Assembly: GCA_900764115.1 (NCBI GenBank)
Contig: CAAFMR010000279.1
Coordinates: forward strand, 1 to 8,723
Direction of reading: 5' to 3'
DNA length: 8,723 bases
From: Clostridia bacterium
GTDB taxonomy: Bacteria > Bacillota > Clostridia > Oscillospirales > Acutalibacteraceae
Part shown: one piece after another, positions 6,056 to 8,723 of the stretch
Numbering within the stretch: position 1 is the stretch's first letter
How the letters are laid out: each line of letters begins with the position of its first letter
The notes under the pieces: generated by a model
Database searches by the model: none
Seen by the model: only the letters and a program-made list of their open reading frames with translations
Told to the model about the DNA's origin: nothing
Program-made: the position numbers and the translations under genes

Positions 6056-7366
6056 ATGCGACGGGTACGGGCGCTGGCGGTGCTGCTGGCGATGGCGCTG
6101 TGTCTTGGCGGGTGCAGCCTGGATGTGGAGTCCTTTTTGCAGCCGCCCAAGGCGCAGGGGGAGCAGCAAGCCATCCAGCAAGCGCTGGAGACCTCCATTC
6201 GGGACAGCGGCAAGACCCCGGTGCGCTATACGCTGCAATATCCGGCGGAGGGCAGCTACACCTCGGCATTTATCCTTTGCGACGAGACCGGCACGCCTCT
6301 GGCGGACGGCGTGGGATCGCCGACGATGGCGGTGGCGTTCTACAGCCTGCCCGGAGCGGATGAGACCCATGTGAACCTGCTGCAGCGTACCGCCGGCGAG
6401 TGGATGTCGGTGGGGGATGTGACCGGCTTCGGCAGCCGGGTGCTGCAGGTGCAGTTTGCCGATCTGGACGGCGATAACCGGCTGGAGCTGATTACCGGCT
6501 GGGATACCTATAACAGCCGTGAGCATCGGCTGGTGCTGTGCAGTCTGGACAGCGGGCTGACGGTTCTTTCCAAGGAGCGGCTGTATGCCAGCCTGTTTGT
6601 GGGGGATGTGACCGCCACCGGGCAGGAGGATCTGCTGCTGCTGCGCACCGCCGCCGATAACCGGGTCACCGCCACCCTTACCCGGCTGGGAAACGGGGTG
6701 CTGTCGGATGTGGATACCGCCCCGCTGGACGGATACATTCAGCAGTTTGGCGCCCTGTCCCTGTGCCGCCTGAGCCGCGGGGTAACCGGGCTGTTCGCGG
6801 ACGGGGTGAAAAGCAACGGCACCACCGTGACGGAGCTGGTGCTGTATGAATACGGCAAGCTGCGCACCCCCTTCTACAATCCCGCCACTAACACCACCGA
6901 CGGCACCGCCCGCCAGTCCGGGCTGGCGTCCCGGGATGTGAACGGGGACGGACTGACGGAGATTCCCCGCAGCCAGCGGCTGCCCGGGTATCCCGATGAA
7001 AAGGAGCTGCCGGACTATGCCTATCTCACCACGTGGCGTTCCTGGGATTACGCCACCGGCACCTGGAGCGACCAGCTGTATACGGTGGTGAACCGGCAGG
7101 ACGGCTATCAGGTGACGCTGGATGAGACCCAGCGGCAGGGGATAACGACGGTCTATACGGCGGAGCAGCGCACCCTCTCTCTTTGCCGGGAGACCACCAA
7201 CGAGGTGTGGCTGCAGCTGCGGGTCGGCAGCGCGCTGCCGGCGGAGGGCGGATATGTCTGGTTGTATGAGCCGACGGAGGAGCGCGCCGGGTGTATGGCG
7301 CGGTTTGACAGCGCGCTGCTGTCCTCCGACGCGGTGCGGTATATGGTGACCCGGTTGGACAGCTGA
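6056..7366 (+). CDS. Lipoprotein with FG-GAP/VCBS-like repeats next to a two-component system
   Basis: Function unknown; probably anchored on the outer face of the cytoplasmic membrane. The 436-residue precursor has a type II signal: MRRVR, a hydrophobic stretch (residues 6-17) and lipobox LGGC with Cys20 as lipidation site. The mature part contains acidic repeat segments resembling integrin-type FG-GAP or VCBS calcium-binding blades: FADLDGDNRLELITGW (134-149), VGDVTATGQEDLLLLR (182-197) and SRDVNGDGLTEIP (292-304); the first and last have DxDxD/DxNxD spacing. The C-terminal part (about 320-436) is rich in Thr, Tyr and Trp and looks like beta-sheet. There is no catalytic motif I recognise. 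The ATG at 6056 follows a purine tract (AAGGGGGG) and is the only start giving a proper signal peptide, although the frame is open from 5825. The response regulator begins 16 bases downstream, so it may be a sensory accessory to that kinase system; this is inference. A partial beta-propeller fold is likely but unproven. Confidence 0.85.
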   Translation: MRRVRALAVLLAMALCLGGCSLDVESFLQPPKAQGEQQAIQQALETSIRDSGKTPVRYTLQYPAEGSYTSAFILCDETGTPLADGVGSPTMAVAFYSLPGADETHVNLLQRTAGEWMSVGDVTGFGSRVLQVQFADLDGDNRLELITGWDTYNSREHRLVLCSLDSGLTVLSKERLYASLFVGDVTATGQEDLLLLRTAADNRVTATLTRLGNGVLSDVDTAPLDGYIQQFGALSLCRLSRGVTGLFADGVKSNGTTVTELVLYEYGKLRTPFYNPATNTTDGTARQSGLASRDVNGDGLTEIPRSQRLPGYPDEKELPDYAYLTTWRSWDYATGTWSDQLYTVVNRQDGYQVTLDETQRQGITTVYTAEQRTLSLCRETTNEVWLQLRVGSALPAEGGYVWLYEPTEERAGCMARFDSALLSSDAVRYMVTRLDS

Positions 7367-7382
7367 AAGGAGCGGATCGGCA

Positions 7383-8081
7383 ATGAAGAAGATACTGGTG
7401 TGTGAGGATGAGGAGTCCATCCGCTCGTTTCTGGTGGTGATTCTGGAGCGGGCGGGCTATGCGGTGACCCAGGCGGGATCGGGCGAGGAGGCGCTGGAGC
7501 GCTTTGCCGCCGACCCGGAGCTGGCGATGGCGCTGCTGGATGTGATGCTGCCGGGGATCGACGGCTTCGAGACCTGCCGCCGCCTGCGGGAGCAGAGCGA
7601 TACGCTGGGCATTATGATGCTCACCGCCCGCACCCAGGAGGAGGAGAAGGTCAACGGCTTGCAGATGGGCGCCGACGACTATGTAACCAAGCCTTTCGGC
7701 ACGGCGGAGCTGACCGCCCGGGTGGACGCTCTGTACCGACGGCTGACCGCCGCCCATCCGGCGGCGCCGGTGAACTATCTGGAGCAGATCGACTCCGGCG
7801 AATTTTCCCTCAATCTGCGCAGCCGTAAGCTGCTGCGGGCGGGGGAGCCGGTGGAGCTGACCCAGGTGGAGTATCAGATTATCGAATATTTCTTCCAGCA
7901 CCCGGATACGCCCCTGAGCCGGGCGGATATTCTCCGGGCGGTGTGGGGCGATGACTATTTCGGCGATGATAAGATCGTGGATGTGAACATCCGTCGGCTG
8001 CGGATGAAGATTGAGCCGGACCCCTCCAGCCCGCAGCATCTCACCACCGTTTGGGGGCGGGGCTACCGATGGAAGGCATAA
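7383..8081 (+). CDS. OmpR/PhoB-family response regulator
   Basis: Cytoplasmic transcription factor switched on by phosphoryl transfer from its kinase, presumably the one encoded next. The 232-residue protein has a receiver domain (1-118): acidic pair Glu8, Asp9 and Glu10 in CEDEE, phospho-acceptor Asp53 in LLDVMLPGIDG, Thr81 in MMLTAR, and Lys103-Pro104 in VTKPF. A winged-helix DNA-binding domain follows (about 130-231), with VELTQVEYQIIEYF (recognisable start of the effector domain), then LSRADILRAVWG, VDVNIRRLRMKIE (recognition helix) and the C-terminal hairpin TVWGRGYRW. All activation residues are intact. The ATG follows AAAGGAG by ten bases, 16 bases after the lipoprotein stop. The reading frame of the kinase starts inside its last codons. 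Its targets are unknown; the lipoprotein operon itself and the divergent rfb promoter are plausible candidates by position only. Confidence 0.96.
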   Translation: MKKILVCEDEESIRSFLVVILERAGYAVTQAGSGEEALERFAADPELAMALLDVMLPGIDGFETCRRLREQSDTLGIMMLTARTQEEEKVNGLQMGADDYVTKPFGTAELTARVDALYRRLTAAHPAAPVNYLEQIDSGEFSLNLRSRKLLRAGEPVELTQVEYQIIEYFFQHPDTPLSRADILRAVWGDDYFGDDKIVDVNIRRLRMKIEPDPSSPQHLTTVWGRGYRWKA

Positions 8082-8723
8082 GAGGGCGGCTGCGAGGGCA
8101 GCGCAACAGCCTGACCCGCCGGTGGATCCGTAACGCGTTCGGCATCATCGTGGTGTTTTTACTGCTGCTGGAGGGGGCGTTCGCCTTCATGCTGCGGTAT
8201 TACTACTACCAAAGCGTGCAGAGCGCTCTGGAGAGCCGGGCGGAGCTGTATCGGCGCACGCTGGAGCTGTCGGAAAGCACCGAATCCCAGACCTGGCAGG
8301 CGCGTAGCCGGGATCTGATTGCGCATTTCACCGATAAGGATAAGATGGAACTGCAGGTGCTGGATGCCAAGGGCTCGGTGCTGCTGTCCTCCACCGGTTT
8401 TGTGCCTATGCTGGCACAGGGACGGGGCAAGGCACAGGCGCTTGCCTCCGGCAACCGGCTGTGGCAGGGGCATAACGAAGCCGGCGAGCCGATTATGGCG
8501 CTGACGGTGGATGAAACGGACACCACCGGCGTGCGGATCGGGGCACTGCGGTATGTGGTGTCCCTGCGGATGGTGAACCGACAGATCTGGCTGCTGTCGC
8601 TGGTCATCTTCGGCTTTATTATGCTGGTGGTGTTCTTTGTATCTCTGTCCGGCTCCTATTTCATCCGCTCCATTGTGAATCCCGTTACCGCCATCGGGCG
8701 CACCGCCCAGCGCATTGCCATGG
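8069..8723 (+). CDS. Membrane sensor histidine kinase, N-terminal part, cut by window edge
   Basis: Partner kinase of the response regulator. The frame opens at ATG 8069, overlapping the regulator's end by 13 bases, and stays open for 218 residues to the window end. It begins with a basic cytoplasmic tail (MEGIRGRLRGQRNSLTRR), then membrane helix 1 (about 23-41, ending near RYYYYQSV). An extracytoplasmic region follows (about 44-170), with an amphipathic helical start and LQVLDAKGSVLLSS (95-108), typical of a small PAS/Cache-like sensor fold. Helix 2 is at about 173-195, followed by the beginning of a HAMP linker (FIRSIVNPVTAIGRTAQRIAM), whose INPxxxI-type signature identifies the protein class. 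The dimerisation His box and ATPase domain must lie beyond the edge and are not seen. The ligand is unknown; the lipoprotein upstream is a possible partner. The start has a G-rich tract just upstream but no ideal ribosome site, consistent with translational coupling to the regulator. Confidence 0.88.
   Translation, partial: MEGIRGRLRGQRNSLTRRWIRNAFGIIVVFLLLLEGAFAFMLRYYYYQSVQSALESRAELYRRTLELSESTESQTWQARSRDLIAHFTDKDKMELQVLDAKGSVLLSSTGFVPMLAQGRGKAQALASGNRLWQGHNEAGEPIMALTVDETDTTGVRIGALRYVVSLRMVNRQIWLLSLVIFGFIMLVVFFVSLSGSYFIRSIVNPVTAIGRTAQRIAM

Noticed and set aside
5711..7420. 569-codon minus-strand open frame opposite the lipoprotein
   Set aside because: It spans the divergent promoter region and the lipoprotein gene, is repetitive in His, Gln, Pro and Arg, and has no family features. 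The plus-strand gene has a signal peptide and ribosome site.
7026..8039. 337-codon minus-strand frame opposite the response regulator
   Set aside because: It is antisense to a textbook OmpR-family regulator and is low-complexity.

Overview
The window looks like the chromosome of a Gram-positive Clostridia bacterium, most likely a fairly GC-rich gut Oscillospiraceae/Ruminococcaceae-type organism. The support is strong AAGGAGG-like ribosome sites, sigma-A-like promoters, an LGGC lipobox lipoprotein paired with an OmpR-type two-component system, and protein sequences of clostridial character. The exact genus cannot be read from the sequence.

Layout. Two divergent gene groups leave a shared control region at about 5803-6055. 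Leftward (minus strand) is a polysaccharide operon in the order rfbA, rfbB, rfbD, rfbC, a DUF1972-type (Cps2T-like) rhamnosyltransferase, then a GT4-type glycosyltransferase that runs off the left edge. The four rfb/rml genes make a complete dTDP-L-rhamnose pathway from glucose-1-phosphate. The rhamnosyltransferase after them is the expected consumer of that sugar nucleotide, so the operon probably builds a rhamnose-containing capsule or cell-wall glycan. A near-consensus promoter (TTGCCA, 17 bases, TATAAT) precedes rfbA.

Rightward (plus strand) are a 436-residue lipoprotein with FG-GAP/VCBS-like acidic repeats, an OmpR/PhoB-family response regulator, and the first 218 residues of a membrane histidine kinase that is cut by the right edge. 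Tight spacing (16 bases, then a 13-base overlap) suggests one operon. The lipoprotein may be the extracytoplasmic partner of the kinase.

Most notable points: (1) the last glycosyltransferase carries an in-frame TGA where the family normally has Gly, with clear homology continuing after it in the same frame, so it is a nonsense allele or a sequence error; (2) the lipoprotein/two-component unit has no recognised function and lies back-to-back with the rhamnose operon; (3) the divergent control region has inverted repeats over both -10 elements; (4) base composition drops at the rfbC/glycosyltransferase boundary, where a structured 158-base gap holds a 14-codon ORF with a good ribosome site. I see no RNA genes, mobile elements or CRISPR. 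No wholly new system is evident.
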